A stretch of DNA of 64,000 nt from Bacteroidota bacterium (GCA_023399595.1 JAEWOR010000002.1:1-64000); one strand, 5' to 3'; counted from the stretch's first letter, positions 33,307-43,306 are shown. A program made the numbers and translations. Notes: generated by a model not told the origin, from the letters alone.

Positions 33307-34323
33307 TTAAAGATCGTATTTCGCTGTGGCGCTCGTTCTTAAATCTGTAAATTCTCCTTTGTCGAATTTTAGTTTAGCTACCATAGCTATCATTGCTGCA
33401 TTATCTGTGGTATATTCAAATTTTGGGATAAAAATATTCCAGCCTAATTTTTCTTTATTCACTTCCATAGCTTTTCTTAAACCAGAATTTGCAGAAACCC
33501 CTCCCGCAATTGCCACTTCTTTAATATTTAGATCTTGAGCTGCTTTTTCTAATTTTTTCATTAAAATTTCAATAATGGTTTTTTGTACAGATGCACATAA
33601 ATCATTGAGATTTTCAGTTATAAAATCAGGATTTTTTTTCACCTCTTTTTGAATGAAATACAATACAGAAGTTTTAATTCCACTGAAAGAATAGTCGTAG
33701 TTTTCTAATCTAGGTTTGTTAAATTCAAAAGCATTAGGATTGCCTTCTTTGGCGAGTCTATCAATAATAGCACCTGCAGGATAATCTAAATTAAATATTT
33801 TCCCAATTTTATCAAAAGCTTCACCAGCAGCATCATCAATAGTTTTTCCGATAATTTCCATATCGAAATAATCTTTCACCAAAACAATCATGGTATGGCC
33901 ACCACTTACCGTTAAACATAAAAAAGGGAAGGAGGGAGGCATAGGATTTGCATCTTCAATAAAATGCGCCAAAATGTGTGCCTGGAGATGGTTAACCTCA
34001 ATTAAAGGAACATTTAAACTCATGGCTAAAGATTTAGCAAAAGAGGTTCCCACCAATAGAGATCCCAAAAGTCCAGGACCACGAGTGAAACCTATAGCAG
34101 AAATTTCTTTTTGTTGTATATTTGCTTTGGCAAATGATGTTTGGACAACAGGAATGATATTTTGCTGATGTGCTCGAGATGCTAATTCTGGAACTACACC
34201 TCCATATTCCTTGTGGATGTCCTGATTAGCAGCAATGTTGGAGAGTATAGTATTTCCCCGAATAATGGCTGCAGAAGTGTCATCACAAGATGATTCTATA
34301 CCTAAAATTATTGAGTCGCTCAT
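33307..34323 (-). CDS. tsaD: tRNA N6-threonylcarbamoyladenosine transferase
   Basis: A 338-residue ASKHA-fold enzyme that transfers threonylcarbamoyl to A37 of ANN-decoding tRNAs. Seen: ILGIESSCDDTSAAII at the start, the metal-binding HLQAHILAH, LTVSGGHTMIVLV and a C-terminal AIAGGVSANSGLR. I start at ATG 34323 (MSDSIILGIESSCDD); an upstream in-frame start would overlap the divergent tamB-like promoter region and add a non-conserved tail. Confidence 0.95.
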   Translation of the reverse strand: MSDSIILGIESSCDDTSAAIIRGNTILSNIAANQDIHKEYGGVVPELASRAHQQNIIPVVQTSFAKANIQQKEISAIGFTRGPGLLGSLLVGTSFAKSLAMSLNVPLIEVNHLQAHILAHFIEDANPMPPSFPFLCLTVSGGHTMIVLVKDYFDMEIIGKTIDDAAGEAFDKIGKIFNLDYPAGAIIDRLAKEGNPNAFEFNKPRLENYDYSFSGIKTSVLYFIQKEVKKNPDFITENLNDLCASVQKTIIEILMKKLEKAAQDLNIKEVAIAGGVSANSGLRKAMEVNKEKLGWNIFIPKFEYTTDNAAMIAMVAKLKFDKGEFTDLRTSATAKYDL

Positions 34324-34327
34324 AACA

Positions 34328-37300
34328 ATGGCAAATTTAGATAATAATAACGATAAAGAAAAAAAATCCGTCACCGAGAATATTGGTGATCAGGTAAAAA
34401 AAACTGTTGAGAATGTTGGTGAAACAGTGAAGGAAGCCTCTGAACTTGCGTCGGATGCCATAAAACACCCCGTTGAGACTGCTCAAGAGTTTGGTAAACA
34501 AGCTGCAAAAGATGTTGTAAGACCAGCTTGGTGGGCGAGATTATTGCTCATTCTGTTCTGGACAGGGCTTTCCATAGTTGTACTTGCTTTTACTGCTATT
34601 AATTTACCCATTACTAAAAGATTTGCTGCAGATAAAGCCTTAGAGGTTGTTAATAAAAATTTTAAAGCCCAAATGTCTACAGAAAGTGTAGATGTGGATT
34701 TTTTTGGAGACGTTACCATTAAAGGTTTAAGAATTAAAGATTATAAAGGTTTAGATTTTATTAAAGCCCGCTCATTAAAAGCGAATTCAGATTGGTTTAA
34801 ACTGGCTAGAAATGCAATTTCAGGTAATTCAAATTCATTGAGTTTTAATTCCATTTATTTTACGGATGCAGATATAAAAGTAATTACTTACGAAGGAGAT
34901 AGTATTTCTAATTTTATTCGTTTTACACATTTATTTGATAGTGGTAAAAAGAAAGATCCTAATGCGCCACCTTTTGAAATGGATAGCCGTTTAGAACTTG
35001 TAAATTCTAAATTATCCATTATCAATAGAAATTCACCAGGAGATAAAGGTCAATGGTTGTATGCTGATAAACTTAACTTGTTGATTCCTAAGGTTAAAGT
35101 AAACGGTGCTAATGTTCATGCGCAAATTAATAATTTGAGTTTTGTTACTAAAAGATGGGGGAAAAGCCATTTTGTGGATACTTTCTCTACTGATTTTTCT
35201 TTAACAGACGATTTTTTATTATTGAAAGATCTTACCTTTAATACAGATCATTCTTTGCTACAAGGAAATTTGAAATTTAACCTTAATAAAGGTTCTTGGG
35301 CAGATTTCACCAACAAAGTTCGTTGGGAAATGGATTTGAAGTTGGGAAGTCAAATAAGCGGTTACGATATCAGTTATTTTGTTACCAATTGGGATAATTA
35401 TAAACCCGTGAACATCTCCGGGGAAATGGAGGGACCTTTGAATGATTTTCAGTTCAAAAACTTTTTAGTGAAAAATCCCGATGTGAATGTTTCTACTAAA
35501 GATTTGAAAGTGAAAAACATCCTTGATGGGAAATTTTTAATAGAAACAAAATCTATATCTACGGATTTTACCTACAAAGATTTAAAAGCCATGCTTCCGA
35601 ATTTTATTGCTGTAAAAATGAAAAATTTTGCGGATGATTTTGGGAAGTTGAAGTTTAATGGTGGAGTTAGGCTTACACCAGATCAGGTTTATGTTCCTGG
35701 TGGAAATTTAATTACAGGAATTGGACAAGCGAAAATTAATACTTTTACCCTCAATCAATACAGTTCTGCAGTCCCTAAGTATTCTGGTAATGTGGAATTG
35801 AATGATTTGAACACTAGTGTTATTACAAAAAGTAAAGCTGTAGGACTTATCTCTGGTAAGTTTGATATTGTAGGAGAAAGTTTTGATGTAAATACCATGA
35901 GGTTGACCACCAAATCTAAAATTTCTAAAATTGAAATTATGGATAAGGTTATCAATAATCTTTATTTGGATGGTAGATTAGACCACAGAAAATACAATGG
36001 ACTGATTACTGTAAACGATGAACAAGCTAAAGCAAGTGTAAAAGGTTTAATAGATTTTAGCACCAAAAGAATTGCTGCAGATATAGATGCAGACGTTAAT
36101 TATCTTAATCTTAATTACTTTACTGGTGGAACTGATAAGCAAATTGTAAGTGGAAAAGTGAGCGGAAAAGTAGCCATGACGGATCTTAATGATCTTACTT
36201 TGAATGTGGATGCTAATTCCATACATTTTGCCACAGGGACTCAACGATATGATATTCCTAAAGCATCTCTAAAAACATTTGTTGAAAATGGTAATAGGAT
36301 TATAGTTGTGGATGCTCCAGGAGCTGCAGACGGAAGAATTGCAGGGAAATACAACCTTTCAGACTTGGGGGGAATGGTGCAGAACGGTCTCGGAAAAATT
36401 TTAGTAGGACCGGCTCCTCAAAAATTATATAGAGGACAACATTTTTCTATGAATTTTGATGTGGAACAAGGCTTGATAAGTTACTTTTTACCCGATCTTA
36501 AAATTCCAGAGGGAGCTACGGTTATAGGTGAATATGATGGTTCTTCCAATAACTTAGTCCTTAATTTAGATGCTGCTTCATTAAAGTATATCATGACCAA
36601 AAAACAGGAAATTACCGATGCCGATAAAGCTTTGGCAGCTGCTAATCCTGACTATAAAATAAACGAGCGAGATAATATCACCAAAGATAGCGCAATGGTA
36701 AATAATCTTTTGGTGAGAATAAATACTGCCAATCTTGATGAACAAGTCTATGCAAAAATAGATAGGTTGCAATACAACCAAAATGTTTTGAAAGATATTA
36801 TGTTGAGTGGTAAAAATCCTGACGGAAATAAATTGATTATAGCTACTAATTTTGATTATGGAACACCAGAAGATGAACTCAATGATCAATTGAAACATTA
36901 TGCTATAAATGTAAATCAAACTACCAACCAGAGTGGTGACTATATCTTTAAATTCGATCCTACTGAGGTTAAATTTAATAACGTAGCTTGGTCTATCGAT
37001 ACAAGTTCAGAATTGGATCATAGCATTACTTATCGTAAAAAAACAAAAGATTTTGAAGCTAAGAACCTAAGAATATTCTCAGATAATAGTGAACTCTTTG
37101 TGAAGAATGCTGTATTTAAGACTGCTAAAGATTTTTCTGTAGACGCCGAAGTGAAAAACTTTGCCATTGAAAAACTTATGGAGATGCAATCTGGGGGCAA
37201 TAGTTTAGGAGTGAAAGGTTTAGCCAATGGTAGTGTAAAGCTTATCATGACTGAGAAAGCTTTAGAACCTATTGTAGATATTACCCTAAGTAATATTGTG

Positions 37301-39115
37301 ATGAATGATAAGATAATGGGAGATGTTATAGCGTCTGCTGTAAAGAGCGATAAACCCAATGTTTTTGATATTGATTTACAAGTGAAATCTGCGGGTGTTC
37401 TAGGTGATAATAATCTTCATGTTAAGGGTACCTTAGATAATAACACATCTTCTCCAACAATAGATGTAGTGGCAGAAATGAGAGAATTTGATTTAGCGTT
37501 TACGCAACAATTCGTTCAAGGGGTTTTTGGAAATATGCGTGGAAAAGCTACAGGAGATTTAAAAATTTCGGGTAAGCTGAATGATATTGATTACAGTGGT
37601 GATATTGCCCTTAAAAACTTTGGTCTTAAACTTCTTTTCACAGGGGTAGATTATTCTTTTGACGACACGGTAATTCCTTTGTCCAGAGGTTTAGCGGTTC
37701 TCAATGATGTGCAGGTGCATGATGGTAGAGGAAATTCTCAAGGAACTATTTCTGGAGCTATTCAGTTTGAAACCCTTTCTTCAATGGGGGTCAACCTCGT
37801 AATGCGTGCTGATAATCTTTTAATGTTGAATACCACTCAGAAAGATTATGATTTATTTTGGGGTAGAGTTTATGGACAAGGAGATTTGTACGTAGATGGT
37901 CCCGTTTCGGGATTAAGTATTTCTACACCTAATATGAAAGCATTAAGTGGAAGTACATTTACATTTAACTCTGGTTCTACATCGAATGTTGAAGAATATA
38001 AAATGTTGAGATTCTTGAAAGAGGATAAAGCAGGTATTGTAAGTGTTGAAGATAAAAAACGTTCTGGCGCCAATATGAATGTCGATTTCAATTTGGAAGT
38101 AGATAAAGGAACTACAGTAAATGTTTTAATTGGAGATGATGTAGGAAATATTATGGTGAAGGGGGCGTCTCAAAGTTTAAGATTTCAGATGTCTCGTCAA
38201 GGAGCTATAGCTATGAATGGTAATTATATTGTGGATAATGGAACGTTTAAATCCTCAATGTTAATGAATAAAACCTTCCAAATAGAAAGTGGAAGTTCAA
38301 TTCAATGGGATGGAGATGCCATGACGCCAAGTTTGGATATTGTTGCCAATTATACGCGTATGGTTTCCAATACTGGTGAATATTTGAATATGGGTAGTTT
38401 ACAGCCTATAACAGTTTTATTACAAGCTAAAATTTCTCAAACGCTTAATGATCCTTATCTGGATTTAGGAGTTACTGCTTTGGATGTCTCAAGTCAGGTG
38501 AAGGAAACATTAGCCGCAAAAATGAGTCAGGAAGGTGAAAGAGTTCTTCAGTTCAGTTCAATTTTGTTATTGAATAGTTTTAATGTCTCTGAAACGGGAG
38601 CGCTTAATATAGATGCAGCAGGTTTAGCAGAATCTTCAGGATATAATATGCTTTTAAAGCAAGTTGGCTCCGTATTGAATTCTATTAGTAATGAATTTCA
38701 AATTGACTTAAATTATATTAAAGGAGATCAAAACTCAAATATCGGTGATAGAGCCAATGCAGGTGTTAATGTAGCGGTTTCTCCAAGGGTGAACTTGAAG
38801 GGAGGTCTCGGAATTCCTTTAGCGAAAACAGATGGAACGGATTACAATTATCTTTCAGGAGAAGGTTCTATTGAATATGATGTTTCTAAGAAAAACGACG
38901 GAAGCTTAGTATTAAGAGCGTATTCTAAACCTTCTAATATTGGTATGGTGGCCTCTTCAGCAACATCAAATGGTTCTGCAAACCAATCATATGGAGCAGG
39001 GGTTGTTTGGACAAAGAGTTTTGATAGTTTTTTTAAAAAGAAGAAAAAAAATAAAAAATCTGCAGAGAAAAACGTCGTATCAAAAAATGATTCTGTGAAA
39101 ATAGAAGCTAAATAA
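34328..39115 (+). CDS. tamB: TamB/AsmA-like translocation and assembly protein
   Basis: A 1595-residue protein with a lysine-rich N-terminus, one membrane segment (WWARLLLILFWTGLSIVVLA, about 68-88) and a huge periplasmic beta-rich body. The C-terminal DUF490 region is recognisable: NYIVDNGTFKSSMLM, LDIVANYTRMVSNTGEYL, LLQAKISQTLNDPYLDLG and later NDGSLVLRAYSKP. TamB proteins bridge the envelope and take part in outer-membrane protein or lipid transport. The last 25 residues are lysine-rich. I start at ATG 34328 (MANLDNNND), 4 bp from the divergent tsaD start. Confidence 0.88.
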   Translation: MANLDNNNDKEKKSVTENIGDQVKKTVENVGETVKEASELASDAIKHPVETAQEFGKQAAKDVVRPAWWARLLLILFWTGLSIVVLAFTAINLPITKRFAADKALEVVNKNFKAQMSTESVDVDFFGDVTIKGLRIKDYKGLDFIKARSLKANSDWFKLARNAISGNSNSLSFNSIYFTDADIKVITYEGDSISNFIRFTHLFDSGKKKDPNAPPFEMDSRLELVNSKLSIINRNSPGDKGQWLYADKLNLLIPKVKVNGANVHAQINNLSFVTKRWGKSHFVDTFSTDFSLTDDFLLLKDLTFNTDHSLLQGNLKFNLNKGSWADFTNKVRWEMDLKLGSQISGYDISYFVTNWDNYKPVNISGEMEGPLNDFQFKNFLVKNPDVNVSTKDLKVKNILDGKFLIETKSISTDFTYKDLKAMLPNFIAVKMKNFADDFGKLKFNGGVRLTPDQVYVPGGNLITGIGQAKINTFTLNQYSSAVPKYSGNVELNDLNTSVITKSKAVGLISGKFDIVGESFDVNTMRLTTKSKISKIEIMDKVINNLYLDGRLDHRKYNGLITVNDEQAKASVKGLIDFSTKRIAADIDADVNYLNLNYFTGGTDKQIVSGKVSGKVAMTDLNDLTLNVDANSIHFATGTQRYDIPKASLKTFVENGNRIIVVDAPGAADGRIAGKYNLSDLGGMVQNGLGKILVGPAPQKLYRGQHFSMNFDVEQGLISYFLPDLKIPEGATVIGEYDGSSNNLVLNLDAASLKYIMTKKQEITDADKALAAANPDYKINERDNITKDSAMVNNLLVRINTANLDEQVYAKIDRLQYNQNVLKDIMLSGKNPDGNKLIIATNFDYGTPEDELNDQLKHYAINVNQTTNQSGDYIFKFDPTEVKFNNVAWSIDTSSELDHSITYRKKTKDFEAKNLRIFSDNSELFVKNAVFKTAKDFSVDAEVKNFAIEKLMEMQSGGNSLGVKGLANGSVKLIMTEKALEPIVDITLSNIVMNDKIMGDVIASAVKSDKPNVFDIDLQVKSAGVLGDNNLHVKGTLDNNTSSPTIDVVAEMREFDLAFTQQFVQGVFGNMRGKATGDLKISGKLNDIDYSGDIALKNFGLKLLFTGVDYSFDDTVIPLSRGLAVLNDVQVHDGRGNSQGTISGAIQFETLSSMGVNLVMRADNLLMLNTTQKDYDLFWGRVYGQGDLYVDGPVSGLSISTPNMKALSGSTFTFNSGSTSNVEEYKMLRFLKEDKAGIVSVEDKKRSGANMNVDFNLEVDKGTTVNVLIGDDVGNIMVKGASQSLRFQMSRQGAIAMNGNYIVDNGTFKSSMLMNKTFQIESGSSIQWDGDAMTPSLDIVANYTRMVSNTGEYLNMGSLQPITVLLQAKISQTLNDPYLDLGVTALDVSSQVKETLAAKMSQEGERVLQFSSILLLNSFNVSETGALNIDAAGLAESSGYNMLLKQVGSVLNSISNEFQIDLNYIKGDQNSNIGDRANAGVNVAVSPRVNLKGGLGIPLAKTDGTDYNYLSGEGSIEYDVSKKNDGSLVLRAYSKPSNIGMVASSATSNGSANQSYGAGVVWTKSFDSFFKKKKKNKKSAEKNVVSKNDSVKIEAK

Positions 39116-39198
39116 GTGCTAATTTTTTAATGATTTATATCATGCATGTTAATAATTGTTAATATTCCTTATTGAATCAATACTTAAATATTTTTTTT

Positions 39199-39206
39199 TA
39201 ATTTTG
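39199..39206 (+). promoter_or_regulatory. Candidate -7 promoter element upstream of the Lrp-type gene
   Basis: TAATTTTG matches TAnnTTTG and lies 48 bp before the start codon. No TTTG at the usual distance for a -33 element, so confidence is limited. Confidence 0.35.
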
Positions 39207-39253
39207 TAAAAAATTTATTAAAACATTAAAATTAAATATAATTATTCAAAGAT

Positions 39254-39724
39254 ATGGAATATCAATTAGATGAAATAGACAAAAAGATTCTTGATTTTTT
39301 AGTAGAAAATACAAGAATGCCTTTTACGGAGATTGCAAAACAAATGGATGTTTCTGCAGGTACAATTCACGTAAGGGTTAAGAAAATGGAGGATGCAGGT
39401 ATAATTTTAGGTTCTTCTCTTAATATAGATTATGGAAAATTAGATTATCACTTCACAGCTTTTATTGGTATTTTACTTACAAAATCTAACCGTACACAAG
39501 AAGTTTTAAAAGAACTTTCTACTATCCCTAATGTTGTGGAAGCAAGTGTAATTTCTGGTAAATACAATATTTTCTGTAAAGTAAGAGCTAAAAATACTGA
39601 AGATGCTAAGAGAATTATCTATCAAATAGACGATATACAAGACGTTATGAGAACAGAAAGTATGATCTCTATGGAAGAATTCTTAAGCGACAAAAACAGA
39701 TTAATCAACGCTATTTCTATCTAA
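39254..39724 (+). CDS. Lrp/AsnC-family transcriptional regulator
   Basis: A 156-residue regulator with an N-terminal winged HTH (DEIDKKILDFLVENTRMPFT, EIAKQMDVSAGTIHVRVKKM) and a C-terminal RAM/AsnC ligand-binding domain (DYHFTAFIGILLTKS, then VEASVISGKYNIFCKVRA). It should bind an amino acid and form octamers. It is monocistronic, followed by a strong terminator. The effector cannot be read from the sequence. Confidence 0.92.
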   Translation: MEYQLDEIDKKILDFLVENTRMPFTEIAKQMDVSAGTIHVRVKKMEDAGIILGSSLNIDYGKLDYHFTAFIGILLTKSNRTQEVLKELSTIPNVVEASVISGKYNIFCKVRAKNTEDAKRIIYQIDDIQDVMRTESMISMEEFLSDKNRLINAISI

Positions 39725-39744
39725 GAAATTCGTTTAATTATCAT

Positions 39745-39780
39745 AAAAAACTTACGGAATTCTTCGTAAGTTTTTTTTAT
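39745..39780 (+). terminator. Rho-independent terminator
   Basis: AAAAAACTTACG and CGTAAGTTTTTT pair around an 8-base loop and end in a T8 run. Confidence 0.85.
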
Positions 39781-39789
39781 TTTTAAAAC

Positions 39790-40164
39790 ATGGAAGAAAA
39801 CTACTTTGGAGAAAGCTCCAAAAAAACTAAAGGATTTATAATTGCTCTTATAATTATGCTTTTAAGCATTGGCTTAAGCGTGAATACAGATTTGGCTCAA
39901 TTTTCAGAGCACGAACAAGTCAATATTCCATTATGGTTTTTTTATATCATTTTTGGGTTGGATCTATTAATGATTGCATGCGTTGCTCTTATTTACTATT
40001 ACAGAAAAATTGGTGTTTTCTTATTTCCGGTTATCGTTTTTGGACATTTGCTAATGAATAGCTTTTATCTCTCTACCGTTCGCTATTCAGATTTCAATTT
40101 ACTGTTTGTGTATTTTATGGCCATTTTATTCGTGACCATTCCACGTTGGAAATATTTTAAATAA
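39790..40164 (+). CDS. Unknown small membrane protein
   Basis: A 124-residue protein with four hydrophobic helices (FIIALIIMLLSIGLSV, IPLWFFYIIFGLDLLMIACV, VFLFPVIVFGHLLMNSFY and LLFVYFMAILFVTI). No known motif. Its start follows the Lrp terminator by 10 bp, so it must have its own promoter or depend on read-through. Confidence 0.7.
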   Translation: MEENYFGESSKKTKGFIIALIIMLLSIGLSVNTDLAQFSEHEQVNIPLWFFYIIFGLDLLMIACVALIYYYRKIGVFLFPVIVFGHLLMNSFYLSTVRYSDFNLLFVYFMAILFVTIPRWKYFK

Positions 40165-40227
40165 ATGAGATAGATGTTGTTTCTGTTATTCTTGTGATGA
40201 TAGAAATTACATGTCTATTCTACTAAT

Positions 40228-40258
40228 AAAAAAACGAGCTTTTGCTCGTTTTTTTATT
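40228..40258. terminator. Bidirectional rho-independent terminator
   Basis: AAAAAAACGAGC and GCTCGTTTTTTT pair around TTTT. It lies between the convergent membrane-protein gene and murA and has A and T runs on both flanks. Confidence 0.85.
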
Positions 40259-40290
40259 ATGTATTTTTGAGAAAAAGACTAAAAATTTTA

Positions 40291-41598
40291 TTAGATTCTC
40301 TCAATATCAGCACCAATTGCTTTTAATCTACCATCAATGTTTTCATACCCTCTGTCGATTTGCTCAATATTGTGAATTACAGATTTTCCTTCTGCCGAAA
40401 GAGCTGCTATTAAAAGGGCATTTCCTGCTCTAATATCTGGAGAAACCATTGTTGTTCCTCTTAATGGAGTTTCATGGTCTAACCCAACTACAGTTGCTCT
40501 ATGTGGATCGCAAAGGATAATTTGAGCACCCATATCAATTAATTTATCAACGAAGAACAATCTGCTTTCAAACATTTTTTGGTGAACCAAAACGGTTCCT
40601 TTGGCTTGTGTAGCAACTACTAAAATTATAGAAAGTAAATCTGGCGTAAAACCTGGCCAAGGCGCATCGGAAATGGTTAAAATAGATCCGTCTATAAATT
40701 TTTGAATTTTATAATTCTCCTGTGAAGGAATGTAAATATCATCGCCTCTTTGCTCCAATTGGATTCCTAATTTTCTAAAAGTATCTGGGATAATTCCTAA
40801 TTGATTCCAATTAACATTTTTAATGGTGATTTCAGATTTTGTCATGGCTGCAAGACCAATCCAAGAGCCTATTTCCACCATATCCGGCAACATAGTGTGT
40901 TCAGTTCCATGTAAACGGTCCACTCCTTCAATGGTTAATAAATTAGAACCAATACCAGAAATATTAGCGCCCATTCTTCCTAACATTTTACAAAGTTGTT
41001 GCAAATAAGGTTCACAAGCGGCATTGTAAATTCTAGTTTTTCCTTTTGCTAAAACCGCGGCCATTACAATATTTGCAGTTCCCGTTACGGAAGCTTCTTC
41101 CAAAAGGATGAATTTTCCTTTCAGTTCTTTGGAGGTAAGGCTATAATATTGTTCATTATCATCATAAAGAAATTCAGCTCCTAATTCTACCAAGCCTTGG
41201 AAATGGGTGTCTAATCTTCTTCTTCCAATTTTATCTCCACCAGGAGTTGGCATATAAGCTTCGCCATATCTTGCTAACATTGGACCTAATAACATAATAG
41301 AACCTCTGAGTTTTGCACCATCTTTTTTAAATTCAGAGGATTTAAAATATTCAAAGTTTACATTATCAGCCTTAAAAGAATAATCACCTTTTCCGTTTTT
41401 GGTAACGGTAACTCCTAGGTCTTTAAGGATTTCTATCAGTCTGTTAACATCATGAATATCGGGGATGTTTTTTATTCTTACTTCTTCATCTGTTAAAAGT
41501 ACAGCACAAAGTATCTGCAAAGCTTCATTTTTGGCACCTTGAGGAGTAATTTCGCCACTTAATTTTTTTCCACCACGTATTTGGAAAATCCCGCTCAT
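40291..41598 (-). CDS. murA: UDP-N-acetylglucosamine 1-carboxyvinyltransferase
   Basis: A 435-residue MurA, the first committed enzyme of peptidoglycan synthesis, adding enolpyruvate from PEP to UDP-GlcNAc. Family marks: GGKKLSGEITPQGAKNEAL at the N-terminus and DIRAGNALLIAALSAEGKS near the C-terminus. The loop that normally reads PGGCxIGxRP has Asp122 (TPGGDKIGRRRLDTH) in place of the catalytic Cys115 of E. coli. Cys-to-Asp enzymes stay active but are not alkylated by fosfomycin. It shares one base with the upstream DUF4290 gene. Confidence 0.95.
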   Translation of the reverse strand: MSGIFQIRGGKKLSGEITPQGAKNEALQILCAVLLTDEEVRIKNIPDIHDVNRLIEILKDLGVTVTKNGKGDYSFKADNVNFEYFKSSEFKKDGAKLRGSIMLLGPMLARYGEAYMPTPGGDKIGRRRLDTHFQGLVELGAEFLYDDNEQYYSLTSKELKGKFILLEEASVTGTANIVMAAVLAKGKTRIYNAACEPYLQQLCKMLGRMGANISGIGSNLLTIEGVDRLHGTEHTMLPDMVEIGSWIGLAAMTKSEITIKNVNWNQLGIIPDTFRKLGIQLEQRGDDIYIPSQENYKIQKFIDGSILTISDAPWPGFTPDLLSIILVVATQAKGTVLVHQKMFESRLFFVDKLIDMGAQIILCDPHRATVVGLDHETPLRGTTMVSPDIRAGNALLIAALSAEGKSVIHNIEQIDRGYENIDGRLKAIGADIERI

Positions 41599-42239
41599 TA
41601 TTTTCTATGTTTGAAGTTATTATTATGTCTTTTCTTATTGTTCCCTTGGTTTTTACCGTTGTTGTTTTTATTATTTCTGTTATTGCTAGAATAATAAATT
41701 TTACTTTTCTCTAAAGAATCTATATTGGTAAGATCCAAACGGTTTTCTGAAAGTTCTTTTAAATGCCTAAAAATAACATCATCACTTACATGTTCTTTGT
41801 TATAAACATTGTAAGATTTTTTCATGTTGTTGGCTATAACTTCTATTAAAGCTTCTTTTTCATCACCTTCACTCAGTTCAATTGCTTTTTCAATGAGTTG
41901 AAGAATACTTTTTCCGTAAAATTTAAAATCACCCTGAAGTTTTGGATACTCCATTTTTTTAGGTTTCTGAAGAAGATCTTCTGGGGTAGGTGTTGGATAA
42001 GGAGAATCAACATCTAAATCATAATTCGCTAAGATAAATAAGTGATCCCAAAGTTTATGTTTATAGTTTTCTTCGTCTCTCAATTGGGGGTTTCTTTGCC
42101 CCATGAAGTCTATAATTGCTGTAGCCATTTCGTTGCGCTCTTCTTTGGTAGGAAGTTCCATGCAACGTTCTACTAAAGACTGCATTATTCTGCCATATTC
42201 AGGCATATTGAGATGTGTACGACTTGTGTTGTATTCCAT
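41598..42239 (-). CDS. DUF4290 protein, co-transcribed with murA
   Basis: A 213-residue protein of the Bacteroidetes family DUF4290: MEYNTSRTHLNMPEYGRIMQ at the start, then MGQRNPQLRDEENYKHKLWD and a helical core. The C-terminus is an Asn/Lys-rich low-complexity tail (NNRNNKNNNGKNQGNNKK). Its stop overlaps the murA start by one base, which points to coupled translation. The function is unknown; conserved linkage to murA suggests a cell-wall link, as inference. Confidence 0.88.
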   Translation of the reverse strand: MEYNTSRTHLNMPEYGRIMQSLVERCMELPTKEERNEMATAIIDFMGQRNPQLRDEENYKHKLWDHLFILANYDLDVDSPYPTPTPEDLLQKPKKMEYPKLQGDFKFYGKSILQLIEKAIELSEGDEKEALIEVIANNMKKSYNVYNKEHVSDDVIFRHLKELSENRLDLTNIDSLEKSKIYYSSNNRNNKNNNGKNQGNNKKRHNNNFKHRK

Positions 42240-42322
42240 AATTGCAAATATAGAAAAATAAGAAGAGGAATAGCGCGTATTATCTGCTGTAGATTGTTAA
42301 TTTTTAGCCAAACTATAAAAAA

Positions 42323-42745
42323 TTAAGAAAGAAATTTTTTACGATCTTTTTCTGTGGGAATTACACATTGTTGTGGAGCTAAAGAATGTCTTTTTTTTGC
42401 AATAGCATCATATATTTTATCCCCTAAAAAACTGGGAAATACATTCAGATGAGCTAATAATGAATATTGTTTGCCCAAAATTTTAACAATTTTTGTGACC
42501 GCTTGAGATTTAATTAAATAAAACGAATTGGGCTTCCAGAGATAAATGGTATTAAAATCTTTATTTTCTAATCCTCTTTCTTTTAGAAATGTTTGTCCAA
42601 ACTCTGATTGTAGCGATGCAAACAAAAAATCGTCTTTTGTGTCGTGCTTCAAAATCCATTGCACCCATTGATTACAAAAACCACAGTCGCCATCATAAAA
42701 AATAATGTGTTTGTGAGAAATAGTATTTACAATGGAGGTTTTCAT
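42323..42745 (-). CDS. DCC-family thiol-disulfide oxidoreductase-like protein
   Basis: A 140-residue protein with the name-giving motif near the N-terminus (IIFYDGDCGFCNQWV: Cys21 and Cys24) and LKERGLENKDFNTIYLW further on. DCC proteins (DUF393) have a thioredoxin-like CxxC and are assumed to be redox proteins. It starts directly after the stop of the haem-binding gene with no gap, so they form an operon. Confidence 0.85.
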   Translation of the reverse strand: MKTSIVNTISHKHIIFYDGDCGFCNQWVQWILKHDTKDDFLFASLQSEFGQTFLKERGLENKDFNTIYLWKPNSFYLIKSQAVTKIVKILGKQYSLLAHLNVFPSFLGDKIYDAIAKKRHSLAPQQCVIPTEKDRKKFLS

Positions 42746-43207
42746 TTAGTAAGTATTAGCATTTGAAGTTTCGAAATGGATTTTTTTAAAATATTCAATT
42801 AATAGCTTTTTGTTTTCTGGAGATAATTTAGCTTCTGAATGTCCTAAAATATATGATTCCAAAGGCATTTTATCCTGTTCTATCATTTCTACAGTTTCTT
42901 CAAGTTTATGAATTTGTTTTTTAGGTTCATAAGTGGAGAAAGTAGAAAAGTTAAGATGTTTTCTCCCATCATCAATGTGGTGTTTTAAAAACCATGCAGC
43001 TGGTTGTACATTGGAATACCAAGGATAAACTGTTTCGTTGGAATGACAATCGTAACATGAAGTTCTAATAATGTTAGCAATATTTTCTGGCGGATTTTTA
43101 ATCTTTAAAAAATCCATTCCTTCATTTGTTGGCGGATTGGTTTTATCTATTCTGAAAAATTGTAAAATAATAAATATCATTACCAATGCGATAAGAACCT
43201 TTTTCAT
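42746..43207 (-). CDS. Membrane-anchored haem-binding domain protein
   Basis: A 153-residue protein with an N-terminal hydrophobic anchor (VLIALVMIFIILQFF) and a single c-type haem motif CYDCH (Cys51, Cys54, His55) in the Bacteroidetes Haem_bd context: SCYDCHSNETVYPWYSN, then QPAAWFLKHHIDDGRKHLNF. It should be periplasmic with covalently bound haem. It precedes the DCC gene with zero spacing, so a shared redox role is plausible. Confidence 0.85.
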   Translation of the reverse strand: MKKVLIALVMIFIILQFFRIDKTNPPTNEGMDFLKIKNPPENIANIIRTSCYDCHSNETVYPWYSNVQPAAWFLKHHIDDGRKHLNFSTFSTYEPKKQIHKLEETVEMIEQDKMPLESYILGHSEAKLSPENKKLLIEYFKKIHFETSNANTY

Positions 43208-43306
43208 ACTTTTTAATTTTCGATAGTGAAGTTAATGAAATTTTCAACATATCACTACAAGGATAGACTGTGATTTATTTTTGAATCTTTATAATTTTAA
43301 AAATCA

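Noticed and set aside
34235..34327. Upstream in-frame start for the TamB-like protein
   Set aside because: It would overlap the divergent tsaD coding region, whose conserved N-terminus is certain.
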